NCBI RefSeq assembly: GCF_024506435.1 | Contig: NZ_JANIET010000001.1 | Span: 248,001-312,000, forward strand | Direction: 5' to 3' | Source: Pantoea trifolii | GTDB taxonomy: Bacteria; Pseudomonadota; Gammaproteobacteria; Enterobacterales; Enterobacteriaceae | Length of the DNA stretch: 64,000 nt | In this document: in pieces, positions 41,793-55,452 of the stretch | How the letters are laid out: each line of letters starts with the position of its first letter | Numbering within the stretch: the first letter of the stretch is position 1 | The notes under the pieces: generated by a model | The model's input: the letters and a program-made list of their open reading frames with translations, nothing else | Databases searched by the model: none | What the model was told of the DNA's origin: nothing | Made by a program: the position numbers and the translations under genes

Positions 41793-42860
41793 ATGAGTGA
41801 ACTGAAGAACGATCGTTATCTGCGCGCCCTGTTACGTCAGCCGGTAGATGTCACGCCGGTATGGATGATGCGACAAGCTGGGCGCTATTTGCCGGAGTAC
41901 AAAGCCACGCGCGCTGAAGCCGGTGATTTTATGTCGCTGTGTAAGAATGCTGAGCTGGCGTGTGAAGTCACGCTGCAACCGCTGCGTCGCTATGCGCTGG
42001 ATGCGGCAATCCTCTTCAGCGATATCCTCACCATTCCGGATGCGATGGGACTTGGGCTCTACTTTGAGACCGGCGAAGGCCCGCGTTTCTCCAACCCGAT
42101 CACCTGTCGTGCGGATGTCGACAAACTGCCGGTGCCGGATCCAGAGCATGAACTCGGTTATGTGATGAACGCGGTGCGTACCATTCGTCACAACCTGAAA
42201 GGCGAAGTGCCGCTGATCGGTTTCTCCGGCAGCCCGTGGACGCTGGCAACCTACATGGTTGAAGGCGGCAGCAGCAAAGCCTTCACAAAAATCAAAAAGA
42301 TGATGTACGCCGAGCCGCAAACCCTGCACAAATTGCTGGATAAGCTGGCGGACAGCGTGATTCTTTATCTCAATGCGCAGATCAAAGCTGGCGCGCAGTC
42401 GATCATGGTGTTCGATACATGGGGCGGCGTGCTGACCGGACGCGACTATTGCGAATTCTCGCTCTATTACATGCATAAAATCGTCGATAGCGTGCTGCAC
42501 GAGAACGAAGGTCGTCGCGTACCTATTACGCTGTTCACCAAAGGTGGCGGCCAATGGCTGGAAGCGATAGCCGCGACCGGCTGTGATGCGCTGGGGCTCG
42601 ACTGGACCACCGATATCGCCGATGCGCGTCGTCGCGTAGGTGACAAAGTGGCGCTGCAGGGCAACATGGATCCTTCCATGCTGTATGCACCGCCTGCGCG
42701 CATCGAGCAGGAAGTAGCCGGGATTCTTGAAGGTTTTGGCGCGGGCGAAGGCCACGTGTTTAACCTGGGCCACGGCATCCATCCAGACGTACCGCCTGAG
42801 CATGCCGGTGCGTTTGTAGAAGCGGTGCATCGTCTGTCACGTCCTTATCATCAGGGCTGA
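41793..42860 (+). CDS. hemE: Uroporphyrinogen decarboxylase HemE
   Basis: Decarboxylates the four acetate groups of uroporphyrinogen III to coproporphyrinogen III. 355 aa (E. coli 354). Signatures [15 protein letters not shown] (residues 23-37) and [17 protein letters not shown] (about 140-156), plus [16 protein letters not shown]. The ATG at 41793 gives [19 protein letters not shown]; an in-frame ATG at 41778 would add five residues. nfi starts at its stop (TGATG overlap). Confidence 0.97.
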   Translation: MSELKNDRYLRALLRQPVDVTPVWMMRQAGRYLPEYKATRAEAGDFMSLCKNAELACEVTLQPLRRYALDAAILFSDILTIPDAMGLGLYFETGEGPRFSNPITCRADVDKLPVPDPEHELGYVMNAVRTIRHNLKGEVPLIGFSGSPWTLATYMVEGGSSKAFTKIKKMMYAEPQTLHKLLDKLADSVILYLNAQIKAGAQSIMVFDTWGGVLTGRDYCEFSLYYMHKIVDSVLHENEGRRVPITLFTKGGGQWLEAIAATGCDALGLDWTTDIADARRRVGDKVALQGNMDPSMLYAPPARIEQEVAGILEGFGAGEGHVFNLGHGIHPDVPPEHAGAFVEAVHRLSRPYHQG

Positions 42861-43531
42861 TGGTGGATTTAGCCGCACTACGCCAGGAACAGTTGCAACG
42901 CGCTGCTGATGTGGTGCGGCAGGATGATTTCGACGTGCTGCCGCCGCGTTTTATTGGTGGCGCCGACGTAGGTTTTGAACAGGGCGGTGAGATCACACGC
43001 GCTGCTCTGGTCATCCTCGAGTATCCATCCTTAACGCTGGTGGAACATCGCATTGCACGCGTGGCCACTACCATGCCGTATATTCCGGGCTTCTTATCCT
43101 TCCGCGAAATGCCGGCACTGCTGGAAGCCTGGCAGCAACTCTCCCACATGCCCGATCTGCTGTTTGTTGATGGTCACGGTATTTCCCATCCGCGTCGGCT
43201 TGGCGTGGCGGCGCATTTCGGATCGCTGGTGGATGTGCCTACCATTGGCGTAGCGAAGAAGCGTCTATGCGGGCGTTTTGCTGAGCTGGACGCTGAGCCA
43301 GGCAGCCGTCAGCCGCTGCTCGACAAAGGTGAGCAGATTGGCTGGGTATGGCGCAGTAAAGCGCGCTGTAATCCGCTGTTTATCTCGACCGGCCATCGGG
43401 TCAGCATGGATAGCGCCTTGCATTGGGTGGAAGCCTGTACCGCAGGCTATCGTTTGCCGGAACCGACGCGTTGGGCGGATGCTGTCGCCTCTGGACGCCC
43501 GGCCTTTCTGCGCTGGCAAAATACGCCTTAA
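42860..43531 (+). CDS. nfi: Endonuclease V
   Basis: Deoxyinosine 3'-endonuclease that initiates repair of deaminated adenine and other base damage. 223 aa, as in E. coli. Catalytic-site blocks: [10 protein letters not shown] (Asp36), [11 protein letters not shown] (glutamate of the second carboxylate), [18 protein letters not shown] (Asp near 110), and the damage-pocket sequence around [13 protein letters not shown]. Start ATG overlaps the hemE TGA; a GTG one codon later is an alternative. Confidence 0.96.
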   Translation: MVDLAALRQEQLQRAADVVRQDDFDVLPPRFIGGADVGFEQGGEITRAALVILEYPSLTLVEHRIARVATTMPYIPGFLSFREMPALLEAWQQLSHMPDLLFVDGHGISHPRRLGVAAHFGSLVDVPTIGVAKKRLCGRFAELDAEPGSRQPLLDKGEQIGWVWRSKARCNPLFISTGHRVSMDSALHWVEACTAGYRLPEPTRWADAVASGRPAFLRWQNTP

Positions 43532-43593
43532 CGCTGTTTGTGCCCGGCTTTTGCGGTACACTGCCGCCAGCTAACCTATTGAGAGTAAGTTTG

Positions 43594-44184
43594 ATGTTAC
43601 AGAATCCCGTCCATTTGCGTCTGGCGAAGCTTGAAAGCTGGCAGCATATGACTTTCATGGCCTGCCTGTGCGAGCGTATGTTCCCCAACTATTGGGCTTT
43701 CTGTCAGCAGACCGAATTCGCCGATCCGCAACTCTATCGCCGCATCCTCGATCTAATCTGGGAAAGCCTGACGGTCAAAGATGCCAAAATCAATTTCGAC
43801 GGTCAGCTGGAGAAATTTGAAGCGGCGATCCCTGATGGTGACGATTTCGAGGTTTACGGTGTGCATCCGGCGATTGATGCCTGCGTGGCATTAAGTGAAC
43901 TGCTGCATGCACAACTCAGCGGCGAAACGCTGGAGCACGCCATTGAAGTCAGCCGTACATCGATCACCACCGTGGCGATTCTGGAAATGACGCAGGCCGG
44001 TCGCGAAATGACCGACGAAGAGCTGCGTGGAAATCAGGCGGTAATCGATGAATGGGACCTGCAGTGGGAGATTTTCCGCCTGCTGTCGGAGTGCGAAGAG
44101 CGCGACCTCGAATTGATTAAAGGCCTGCGTGCAGACCTGCGCGAAGCGGGAATCAGTAACATCGGTATACTTTTTCAGCAATAA
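43594..44184 (+). CDS. yjaG: YjaG, DUF416 family protein
   Basis: 196 aa, the E. coli YjaG length, with strong identity (LESWQHMTFMACLCERMFPNY, YRRILDLIWESLTVKDAK, AIDACVALSELLHAQLSGET, LIKGLRADLREAGISNIG). The molecular function is unknown. It lies between nfi and hupA, as in E. coli. The ATG at 43594 is chosen by homology; the frame is open further upstream inside nfi. The 188-bp gap to hupA holds a GCCCCC/GGGGGGC hairpin (about 44237-44268) and the hupA promoter region. Confidence 0.94.
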   Translation: MLQNPVHLRLAKLESWQHMTFMACLCERMFPNYWAFCQQTEFADPQLYRRILDLIWESLTVKDAKINFDGQLEKFEAAIPDGDDFEVYGVHPAIDACVALSELLHAQLSGETLEHAIEVSRTSITTVAILEMTQAGREMTDEELRGNQAVIDEWDLQWEIFRLLSECEERDLELIKGLRADLREAGISNIGILFQQ

Positions 44185-44372
44185 GGCAAGAAAACGTGAC
44201 TTCAGGCCCGAATTACCGCGCCTGGAGGCTTCACATCGGCCCCCTGTCTGGTCTACATTTGGGGGGCTGAAAATTGTGGCTATCGGTGCGTGCCGGCTGA
44301 ACAAGGCCTGAGAAGGGCTTTTCCCTCGCACTCGTTGCTTAGCAAGCGATAAATACACTTTAAGGATAACTT

Positions 44373-44645
44373 ATGAACAAGACTCAACTGATTGATGTGA
44401 TCGCAGAGAAAGCTGACCTGTCTAAAACCCAGGCTAAGACTGCGCTGGAATCTACCCTGGCTGCGATCACTGAGTCTCTGAAAGAAGGTGATGCTGTACA
44501 ACTGGTTGGTTTTGGTACTTTTAAAGTGAACCACCGCGCTGAGCGTACCGGTCGCAACCCGCAGACTGGCAAAGAGATCAAAATTGCAGCGGCTAACGTG
44601 CCAGCGTTCGTTTCAGGCAAAGCTCTGAAAGACGCTGTTAAGTAA
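44373..44645 (+). CDS. hupA: DNA-binding protein HU-alpha
   Basis: Nucleoid histone-like protein that bends DNA. 90 aa, as in E. coli. The signature [20 protein letters not shown] contains the DNA-inserting RNP arm; [20 protein letters not shown] is the HU-alpha N-terminus. Strong codon bias. TAAGGA precedes the ATG. HU-beta (hupB) is expected elsewhere. Confidence 0.97.
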   Translation: MNKTQLIDVIAEKADLSKTQAKTALESTLAAITESLKEGDAVQLVGFGTFKVNHRAERTGRNPQTGKEIKIAAANVPAFVSGKALKDAVK

Positions 44646-44674
44646 GTTTCCGCATTGCGGTTTAGCTTTAAAAG

Positions 44675-44698
44675 AGGGGGCGTTAGCGCCCCTTTTTG
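44675..44698 (+). terminator. Terminator of hupA
   Basis: GGGGCG-TTAG-CGCCCC stem followed by TTTTTGTT, 32 nt after the hupA stop. Confidence 0.9.
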
Positions 44699-44713
44699 TT
44701 GCCGGGACCTGCC

Positions 44714-45379
44714 ATGCTGAATTCAATTCCTCAGCGCGTGTGCGCCCTGTTATTCGGTGCGCTACTTACGGGCTGTAGCTCCACTCCTGATCTTCCTGCC
44801 TTTACGGCGAGCGGCTATCTGGCCGACCGCGGCACCGTGCGCATCTGGCGCAAGAATAGCGACCATCAAGTGGTTCATCTGCGAACGGTCTTCACGCCCT
44901 TTAATGGCGATGCGATGGAAACCACTGATTACAACTGGCAGCAGCAGAAGCTGATTAGCGTCGAACGACGCGTCGCGGGTGCACAGCCGGATGATGTCAC
45001 CTTACGCTTCGATCATCAGGGCAATCTCAATTTCATGCAGCGCCAGCTGGCGGGACGACGTGAAGCAGTCAGCGCTGATAGCGTTGAGCTGTATCGCTTC
45101 GATGCGCAGCGCATGCTGGATCAGAGCAATGCGTTGCTTGCAGGCCGCGTATTGCTGCGTCAGGGCCATTGGCTGGGCGGCAATCAGGTACGAGAGTGCG
45201 ATGACAAGCTGGTGAATGCGGCCTTTGATCGCGTCACGCTGTATACGCTAAGTCGCCAGCAGCAGAGCCAGTCTGCGCCGTTGATGGTGTCGTGGCTGGA
45301 AGCGCCGGAAGGTGTGCAACTGCTACGTGCTACGCCGGATGACGAATGCAGCTGGCAGCCAAAAGAGAGTGATTTCTAG
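44714..45379 (+). CDS. yjaH: YjaH, DUF1481 lipoprotein
   Basis: 221 aa. The N-terminus MLNSIPQRVCALLFGALLTG is a lipoprotein signal peptide with lipobox LLTGC; Cys21 would be lipidated. The residue after it is Ser, so outer-membrane sorting is expected. The rest follows DUF1481/YjaH of E. coli, found in the same place after hupA. No function is known. The ATG at 44714 fits the signal peptide; the frame is open a few codons upstream. In E. coli zraPSR lie between yjaH and purD; here purD follows directly and convergently. Confidence 0.85.
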   Translation: MLNSIPQRVCALLFGALLTGCSSTPDLPAFTASGYLADRGTVRIWRKNSDHQVVHLRTVFTPFNGDAMETTDYNWQQQKLISVERRVAGAQPDDVTLRFDHQGNLNFMQRQLAGRREAVSADSVELYRFDAQRMLDQSNALLAGRVLLRQGHWLGGNQVRECDDKLVNAAFDRVTLYTLSRQQQSQSAPLMVSWLEAPEGVQLLRATPDDECSWQPKESDF

Positions 45380-45393
45380 CAGGCAGATAAGTG

Positions 45394-45416
45394 AAGGGGC
45401 ACATGCTGTGCCCCTT
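45394..45416. terminator. Terminator between convergent yjaH and purD
   Basis: AAGGGGCACA/TGTGCCCCTT, 10-bp stem with TGC loop. Tails are short (TTTGCG on plus, TTCACTT on minus), so efficiency is uncertain in either direction. Confidence 0.6.
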
Positions 45417-45423
45417 TGCGTAC

Positions 45424-46704
45424 TTATTTGCGGTTAATGGCGCGATAACCGATATCACGGCGGCAGAAGCTGCCATCCCACGAAATATGCTGCGCCAGCG
45501 CATAAGCGTTCTTCTGCGCAGCGGCTACATCGTCGCCCAGCGCGGTCACGCACAGTACGCGGCCACCGTTAGTCACCACCAGATCGTCTTTCATGGTGGT
45601 ACCAGCGTGGAACACTTTGCCGTCCGGCACTTCTTCGAGCGGCAGACCATGAATCTGATCGCCTGTGTTGTAATCGCCCGGATAACCACCCGCCGCTAAC
45701 ACCACGCCGAGAGAGGGACGCGGATCCCACTGCGAGGTTTGCTGATCCAGTTTGCCATCGGTAGCCGCCAGACACAGCTCAACCAGATCCGACTGCAGAC
45801 GCAGCATGATTGGCTGAGTTTCCGGATCGCCGAAGCGGCAGTTAAACTCGATCACTTTAGGTTGACCGGCTTTATCGATCATTAAACCGGCATACAGAAA
45901 ACCGGTATAGATGTTGCCTTCAGCTTTCATACCGTTAACGGTTGGCCAGATGATCTGATCCATTACGCGCTGGTGGATCTCATTGGTCACCACTGGCGCC
46001 GGAGAATACGCGCCCATGCCGCCGGTGTTTGGACCGGTATCGCCATCGCCGACACGCTTGTGATCCTGGCTGGTGGCCATCGGCAGCACATTGTTGCCGT
46101 CGACCATCACGATAAAGCTGGCTTCTTCGCCATCAAGGAACTCTTCAATCACGATGCGGTGACCGGCATCGCCGAACGCATTGCCAGCCAGCATATCCTG
46201 CACAGCAGCTTCGGCTTCCGCCAGTTCCATCGCCACGATCACGCCTTTACCGGCGGCGAGACCGTCAGCTTTAATGACGATCGGTGCGCCTTTCTCGCGC
46301 AGATAGGCCAGCGCAGGCTCCACTTCGGTGAAGTTCTGGTATTCGGCGGTTGGGATCTGCTGACGTGCCAGGAAATCTTTGGTGAACGCCTTTGAACCTT
46401 CCAGCTGGGCGGCGGCTTGCGTTGGGCCAAAGATCTTCAGACCTGCCGCACGGAACGCATCAACCACACCCATCACCAGCGGCGCTTCCGGGCCAACGAT
46501 GGTCAGATCGATTTTTTCCTGCTGCGCAAAAGCCAGCAGCGCGGCAACGTCGGTGGCGCTGATTGCCACGTTTTGCAAAGCCGGCTCAAGCGCGGTGCCC
46601 GCATTGCCAGGCGCGACAAACACGGTTTCGGCCAGTGGCGATTGTGCCGCTTTCCATGCCAGCGCGTGCTCACGTCCGCCATTACCAATCACTAAAATTT
46701 TCAT
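45424..46704 (-). CDS. purD: Phosphoribosylamine-glycine ligase PurD
   Basis: ATP-grasp enzyme making glycinamide ribonucleotide in purine synthesis. 426 aa (E. coli 429). Blocks: MKILVIGNGGREHALAWK, NVLPMATSQDHKR, DGDTGPNTGGMGAYSPAPVV, IEFNCRFGDPETQ. The ATG at 46704 has GGAG 8 nt upstream; six further in-frame codons upstream are unlikely. Second gene of purHD, 18 nt after purH. Confidence 0.96.
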   Translation of the reverse strand: MKILVIGNGGREHALAWKAAQSPLAETVFVAPGNAGTALEPALQNVAISATDVAALLAFAQQEKIDLTIVGPEAPLVMGVVDAFRAAGLKIFGPTQAAAQLEGSKAFTKDFLARQQIPTAEYQNFTEVEPALAYLREKGAPIVIKADGLAAGKGVIVAMELAEAEAAVQDMLAGNAFGDAGHRIVIEEFLDGEEASFIVMVDGNNVLPMATSQDHKRVGDGDTGPNTGGMGAYSPAPVVTNEIHQRVMDQIIWPTVNGMKAEGNIYTGFLYAGLMIDKAGQPKVIEFNCRFGDPETQPIMLRLQSDLVELCLAATDGKLDQQTSQWDPRPSLGVVLAAGGYPGDYNTGDQIHGLPLEEVPDGKVFHAGTTMKDDLVVTNGGRVLCVTALGDDVAAAQKNAYALAQHISWDGSFCRRDIGYRAINRK

Positions 46705-46722
46705 CTGTACTGCTCCCAACAA

Positions 46723-48312
46723 TTAATGGCGGAAATGACGCATGTCAGTAAAGATCATCGCGATGCCGTGCTCATCAGCGGCGGCAATCACTTCATCATC
46801 ACGGATTGAACCGCCTGGCTGAATCACGCAGCTGATGCCGACAGCCGCTGCGGCGTCGATACCGTCGCGGAACGGGAAGAATGCATCAGACGCCATTGCG
46901 GAGCCTTTCACTTCCAGACCTTCATCACCCGCTTTGATGCCGGCAATTTTGGCCGAGTAAACGCGGCTCATCTGGCCGGCGCCAATGCCGATGGTCATAT
47001 TGTCACGTGCGTAGACGATGGCATTGGATTTAACGAACTTCGCCACTTTCCAGCAGAACAGCGCATCACGCAGTTCCTGCTCAGTTGGCTGACGCTTGCT
47101 GACGACGCGCAGCTGGCTAGCATCGACCATGCCCAGATCGCGATCCTGAACCAGGACGCCGCCGTTAACGCGTTTGAAATCCAGCGCCGCAACACGACCT
47201 TGCCACTGACCACACACCAGAACGCGCACGTTCTGCTTGGCCGCAGTCACTTTCAGCGCTGCTTCGCTGGCGGATGGCGCGATGATCACTTCAACAAACT
47301 GACGGCTGATGATCGCCTGTGCGGTGGCTTCGTCCAGCTCGCGGTTGAAAGCGATGATGCCGCCGAAAGCAGAAGTCGGGTCAGTTTTGTAGGCACGTTC
47401 GTAAGCCTCAAGAATCGAACCGCCAACAGCCACGCCGCATGGGTTAGCGTGTTTAACGATCACGCAAGCGGCTTCGTCGAACTCTTTCACGCACTCGAGT
47501 GCGGCATCGGTATCGGCGATGTTGTTGTAAGAGAGCGCTTTGCCCTGAACCTGCTGCGCGGTGGCAACAGAAGCTTCAGCAACATTCTCTTCTATATAGA
47601 AGGCAGCATCCTGATGGCTGTTCTCGCCGTAACGCATATCCTGCTTCTTAATGAAGTTGAGGTTAAGCGTGCGCGGGAAGCGGCCGGCCGGCTCTTTGCT
47701 GTCGCTGTGATAAGCCGGCACCAGGCTACCGAAGTAGTTGGCGATCATGCTGTCATAAGCGGCAGTGTGTTCGAAGGCTTTGATGGCCAGATCGAAACGC
47801 GTTTCTAGCGTGAGCGAGTTTTCGTTGGCATCCAACTCGGCAATGATCGCCTCGTAATCGCTGCTCTTGACCACAATCGCCACGTCTTTATGGTTCTTCG
47901 CCGCTGAGCGAACCATAGTTGGGCCACCGATATCGATGTTCTCAACCGCATCAGCTAATGAGCAATCAGGTTTGGCAACGGTTTGTGCGAAGGGATACAG
48001 GTTGACGACCACCATGTCGATTGGGTTGATGGCGTGTTCAGCCATGATCGCATCATCCTGACCACGACGACCCAAAATGCCGCCATGCACTTTCGGGTGC
48101 AGCGTTTTGACGCGTCCATCCATCATTTCCGGAAAACCGGTGTAGTCAGAAACTTCGGTGACGGGCAGGCCCGCATCTGCCAGCAGACGTGCGGTACCGC
48201 CTGTGGAGAGCAGCTCAACACCACGACTGGAGAGTGCCTGAGCAAATTCGAGGATACCGGCTTTGTCAGAGACGCTGAGTAGAGCGCGGCGTACAGGACG
48301 ACGTTGTTGCAT
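46723..48312 (-). CDS. purH: Bifunctional AICAR transformylase / IMP cyclohydrolase PurH
   Basis: Last two steps of IMP synthesis. 529 aa, as in E. coli. The N-terminal cyclohydrolase domain starts [20 protein letters not shown] and includes [14 protein letters not shown]; the transformylase domain includes the catalytic Lys-His in [17 protein letters not shown] precedes the ATG. The leader carries a PurR box and a possible attenuator. The coding segment at 47586-47603 is an exact copy of an 18-mer in the leader. Confidence 0.97.
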   Translation of the reverse strand: MQQRRPVRRALLSVSDKAGILEFAQALSSRGVELLSTGGTARLLADAGLPVTEVSDYTGFPEMMDGRVKTLHPKVHGGILGRRGQDDAIMAEHAINPIDMVVVNLYPFAQTVAKPDCSLADAVENIDIGGPTMVRSAAKNHKDVAIVVKSSDYEAIIAELDANENSLTLETRFDLAIKAFEHTAAYDSMIANYFGSLVPAYHSDSKEPAGRFPRTLNLNFIKKQDMRYGENSHQDAAFYIEENVAEASVATAQQVQGKALSYNNIADTDAALECVKEFDEAACVIVKHANPCGVAVGGSILEAYERAYKTDPTSAFGGIIAFNRELDEATAQAIISRQFVEVIIAPSASEAALKVTAAKQNVRVLVCGQWQGRVAALDFKRVNGGVLVQDRDLGMVDASQLRVVSKRQPTEQELRDALFCWKVAKFVKSNAIVYARDNMTIGIGAGQMSRVYSAKIAGIKAGDEGLEVKGSAMASDAFFPFRDGIDAAAAVGISCVIQPGGSIRDDEVIAAADEHGIAMIFTDMRHFRH

Positions 48313-48343
48313 GGTGGTTTTATCCCTTGGCTTTGTTTCGCGT

Positions 48344-48413
48344 AAAAAAGAGCGTTACATCAAGCTTAGTGTCTCTCTTCTATATAGAAGGAAACGCTTG
48401 CCTCATGTAACGC
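48344..48413 (-). promoter_or_regulatory. Possible terminator/attenuator in the purH leader
   Basis: On the minus strand GCGTTACAT (48413-48405) can pair with ATGTAACGC (48360-48352), enclosing a second hairpin CTTCTATATAGAAG, and is followed by TCTTTTTT, all between the PurR box and the purH start. This has the form of an intrinsic terminator with a long branched loop. Whether purine levels control it is unknown. Confidence 0.5.
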
Positions 48414-48450
48414 CCCAAAAGGGGCATCCTTGACGTCGCCAGGCATTGTA

Positions 48451-48466
48451 GCGAAAACGTTTGCGT
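48451..48466 (-). promoter_or_regulatory. PurR operator of purHD
   Basis: On the minus strand ACGCAAACGTTTTCGC, an excellent match to the PurR consensus with central CG. It is followed directly by TACAAT, a good -10, so the operator occupies the spacer of the purH promoter. PurR with hypoxanthine or guanine would block it. Confidence 0.9.
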
Positions 48467-48583
48467 GATGCTCGCCTAAATTCATTTGTGCGGCAGAGTG
48501 TGGATAACACTGTGTGTAACTGCGTATAAGGCGGGGTTTTGCTGTGGAATGCAGCGAACGGTTGTTTTTATTGAATTTAGCGG
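48467..48583. other. Divergent purH / rRNA operon upstream region
   Basis: About 120 bp between the purH promoter and the second rRNA P1. It should hold the UP element and Fis sites of P1 (AT-rich GTTGTTTTTATTGAATTTAG just before the -35). No coding sequence is credible; a minus-strand frame here lacks homology. Confidence 0.5.
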
Positions 48584-48611
48584 TTGCGCGCTGAGAACAA
48601 CTCCCTATAAT
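48584..48611 (+). promoter_or_regulatory. rRNA operon promoter P1 (second operon)
   Basis: TTGCGC (48584-48589), 16-nt spacer, TATAAT (48606-48611), then GCGCATCC. The -35 is a poorer match to consensus than TTGTCA in the first operon; the AT-rich UP region may compensate. Confidence 0.88.
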
Positions 48612-48709
48612 GCGCATCCATCAACACGGCACAACGGTTTACGAAATGCGGTGTTGGTGAGGAAGATTCGACAAGAACTTCCGCCGGATGAAAACGCTGA
48701 AAAAAGTGT

Positions 48710-48737
48710 TTGACTCCGAAGGAGAGTAGCGTAGTAT
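48710..48737 (+). promoter_or_regulatory. rRNA operon promoter P2 (second operon)
   Basis: TTGACT (48710-48715), 16-nt spacer, TAGTAT (48732-48737), identical to the first operon's P2. It lies within the duplicated 5.36-kb segment that begins at 48681. Confidence 0.85.
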
Positions 48738-48777
48738 ACGCCACCTCGCGACAGACGGTTCAGCCGCTGCTCGCAAC

Positions 48778-48789
48778 GCTCTTTAACAA
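48778..48789 (+). promoter_or_regulatory. rrn leader boxA (second operon)
   Basis: CGCTCTTTAACA, the leader boxA. The spacer copy TGCTCTTTAACA is at 50721-50732. Confidence 0.9.
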
Positions 48790-48942
48790 TTTATCAGACA
48801 ATCTGTGTGGGCACTCGCAGGATTGATATCAGCGTCTCCGGACGCAACAAAATATCAAAGCCTCACGAGTGAACACATAATGAAATTCATTATGACGTTT
48901 TACAGATGAGCACCGCTGAACTTGTTTCAGCAAATCAAACTT

Positions 48943-50482
<1,540 letters not shown>

Positions 50483-50571
50483 CCTGAAGATACCTTCCCG
50501 CGCAGTGCTCACACAGATTGTCTGATAAAAAGTAATGAGCAAGACGGCTGCGAAGTCGTGACACTACTCGT

Positions 50572-50647
50572 GTCCCCTTCGTCTAGAGGCCTAGGACACC
50601 GCCCTTTCACGGCGGTAACAGGGGTTCGAATCCCCTAGGGGACGCCA
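50572..50647 (+). tRNA. gltV: tRNA-Glu (UUC), standard D-arm
   Basis: 76 nt with encoded CCA, anticodon TTC. D-loop TAGAGGCCTAGGACA, close to the E. coli sequence. Symbol assigned by the position of the operon only. Compare the 75-nt allele at 13507-13581. Confidence 0.97.
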
Positions 50648-50861
50648 CTTGCTTGGTGACAGGTGAAAGGTGTCTCCACGAAGTATCTCAAAACTGACTT
50701 AACCGTCATGTTTGAGATATTGCTCTTTAACAATCCGGAACAAGCTGAAAATTGAAACGACGTGTTGGTTCATTTCTCCGTAATAGGAAATGAATAACAA
50801 CATGTTCGAGTCTCTCAAATGCTTACAGTCCGCAGCGTTGCAAAACGCCTGTGGGTTGTGA

Positions 50862-53767
<2,906 letters not shown>

Positions 53768-53872
53768 ACAACGCCAGAGGCGTTTTGGTCTGAGAGACCG
53801 AAGATTTTCAGCTTGTTTTACGGATTAAAGATTTAGCGGAAGCGGATGTTATTCGTTTTTGCACAAAGAATT

Positions 53873-53992
53873 TGCCTGGCGGCTTTAGCGCGGTGGTCCC
53901 ACCTGACCCCATGCCGAACTCAGAAGTGAAACGCCGTAGCGCCGATGGTAGTGTGGGGTCTCCCCATGCGAGAGTAGGGAACTGCCAGGCAT
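53873..53992 (+). rRNA. rrf: 5S ribosomal RNA (second operon)
   Basis: 120 nt, TGCCTGGCGGC to CTGCCAGGCAT, the same sequence as the first copy by eye. The 23S-5S spacer differs slightly (GAGAGACCGAAG against GAGAGGCCTAAG). Confidence 0.97.
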
Positions 53993-54006
53993 CAATTAAG
54001 TGAAGA

Positions 54007-54035
54007 AGCCCCGAACGAAAGTTCGGGGCTTTTTT
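54007..54035 (+). terminator. rrn operon terminator (second operon)
   Basis: AGCCCCGAAC-GAAA-GTTCGGGGCT then a T-run, identical to the first operon's terminator. Sequence identity between the operons ends at 54040. Confidence 0.93.
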
Positions 54036-54172
54036 ACGTCTGAAATTTAGAAAAACACTTCAGATTTAGTACCATCCTGAAGCTAAAATTCGCCACATGA
54101 CATACTCATCTCCCTAACGACTTTCCCAAATCCCACCTAAAGCTGAAACATTTTCATAAACCGCATGAAGAC

Positions 54173-54201
54173 TCGACATTCTCGACATAACACGCTAATG
54201 T
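54173..54201 (+). promoter_or_regulatory. Probable metA promoter
   Basis: TCGACA (54173-54178), 17-nt spacer, TAATGT (54196-54201), immediately upstream of the MetJ-type repeats. Both hexamers are imperfect. Confidence 0.5.
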
Positions 54202-54202
54202 C

Positions 54203-54226
54203 GGGCATCTGGATGTCTAAACGTTT
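54203..54226 (+). promoter_or_regulatory. Tandem MetJ boxes upstream of metA
   Basis: Three adjacent 8-mers, GGGCATCT, GGATGTCT and AAACGTTT, match the met-box consensus AGACGTCT at 5, 6 and 6 positions. MetJ with S-adenosylmethionine binds such tandem imperfect boxes. They overlap the expected transcription start. Confidence 0.6.
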
Positions 54227-54256
54227 ATACGGTTATCAGTAAGAGGTGAGCAGGTT

Positions 54257-55186
54257 ATGCCAATCAGGATTCCCGACGAATTACCGGCAGTGAATTTTTT
54301 GCGTGATGAAAATGTCTTTGTCATGACGTCGTCGCGCGCCAGTGTTCAGGAGATCCGTCCGCTAAAAGTGCTGATTCTTAACCTGATGCCAAAGAAGATT
54401 GAGACAGAAAACCAGTTCCTGCGCCTGCTCTCAAACTCACCGTTGCAGATTGATGTGCAGCTGCTGCGCATTGATAGCCGCGAGTCGCGCAATACGCCGA
54501 CAGAGCATCTGAACAACTTCTACTGCAACTTTGAAGACATCCAAAACGATAATTTCGATGGACTGATTGTGACCGGCGCGCCGCTGGGATTGGTCGATTT
54601 CAATGATGTCGCGTATTGGCCACAGATCCAGCGCGTGCTGCACTGGGCGAATGAGCACGTCACCTCCACGCTCTTTGTCTGTTGGGCGGTTCAGGCAGCA
54701 CTCAACATTCTTTATGGCATTCCTAAGCAGACGCGGCAGAACAAATTGTCCGGTGTTTATGAGCACCAAATCCTGCATCCACACGCTTTACTGACGCGTG
54801 GCTTTGACGACAATTTCCTGGCCCCGCATTCACGCTATGCCGATTTCCCCAGCCAGCTGATCCGCGATTACACCGATCTTGAGTTGTTTGCCGAATCGGA
54901 ATCAACCGGCGCGTATCTAATGGCGAGCAAAGACAAGCGCCTGGCGTTTGTCACCGGCCACCCTGAGTACGACGCTTTGACGCTTTCAGGTGAATATCAT
55001 CGCGATTACGATGCGGGCCTACAGCCGGACGTGCCGTTCAACTATTTCCCACACGACAATCCAGAATTGCCGCCGCGCGCCACCTGGCGTAGCCACGGCA
55101 ATCTGCTGTTTTCCAACTGGCTGAACTACTACGTTTATCAGATCACGCCGTTCGATCTGCGTCGAATGAACCCAACGCTCGAATAA
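54257..55186 (+). CDS. metA: Homoserine O-succinyltransferase MetA
   Basis: First committed step of methionine synthesis, acylating homoserine. 309 aa, as in E. coli. Nucleophile Cys142 (FVCWAVQ), His235 and Glu237 (GHPEYD), and Lys47 (MPKK) are all at E. coli positions. Residue 111 is Gly, the residue associated with succinyl-CoA use, where acetyl-CoA-using relatives have Glu. The ATG is preceded by AAGAGGTGAGCAGG. Own transcription unit with MetJ-type sites. Confidence 0.97.
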   Translation: MPIRIPDELPAVNFLRDENVFVMTSSRASVQEIRPLKVLILNLMPKKIETENQFLRLLSNSPLQIDVQLLRIDSRESRNTPTEHLNNFYCNFEDIQNDNFDGLIVTGAPLGLVDFNDVAYWPQIQRVLHWANEHVTSTLFVCWAVQAALNILYGIPKQTRQNKLSGVYEHQILHPHALLTRGFDDNFLAPHSRYADFPSQLIRDYTDLELFAESESTGAYLMASKDKRLAFVTGHPEYDALTLSGEYHRDYDAGLQPDVPFNYFPHDNPELPPRATWRSHGNLLFSNWLNYYVYQITPFDLRRMNPTLE

Positions 55187-55209
55187 ATCGCAACACTTTG
55201 TTTGATCCT

Positions 55210-55244
55210 GCCGCGCTAGCCGAAAGCTATCGCGGCTTTTTTTT
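55210..55244 (+). terminator. Terminator of metA
   Basis: GCCGCG-CTAGC-CGAAA-GCTAT-CGCGGC, long stem with one mismatch, followed by T8, 23 nt after the metA stop. Confidence 0.9.
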
Positions 55245-55334
55245 GCCTTCTGTTCAGAGGTGGAAGTAATTGCCTTTAATTCGAGAGATTAAATTGCATA
55301 AATATCAATCTGATAAATCACTATAAATATGAAA

Positions 55335-55375
55335 ATGGAAATAGTTTTTGAAAATAAAATAAAAATCATTATGCT
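55335..55375 (+). promoter_or_regulatory. aceBAK promoter with IclR operator
   Basis: ATGGAAATAGTTTTTGA at about 55335-55351 closely matches the IclR-binding segment of the E. coli aceB promoter. It overlaps a promoter read as TTGAAA (55348-55353), 16-nt spacer, TATGCT (55370-55375). The upstream 60 bp are strongly AT-rich and could hold an IHF site, which I could not place. Confidence 0.65.
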
Positions 55376-55452
55376 CTGATCTTGCAGGTTATAAAACACC
55401 CTACATCCGGATCCGATCGTTAAACGATGGATCAACCCAGGAGGCAGCCCGC

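Noticed and set aside
41832..42830. 332-codon minus-strand frame opposite hemE
   Set aside because: Antisense shadow; hemE is complete and coupled to nfi.
48366..48617. 83-codon minus-strand frame over the purH leader and rRNA upstream region
   Set aside because: It runs through the PurR operator and promoter and has no homology; its end resembles purH only because of the shared 18-mer.
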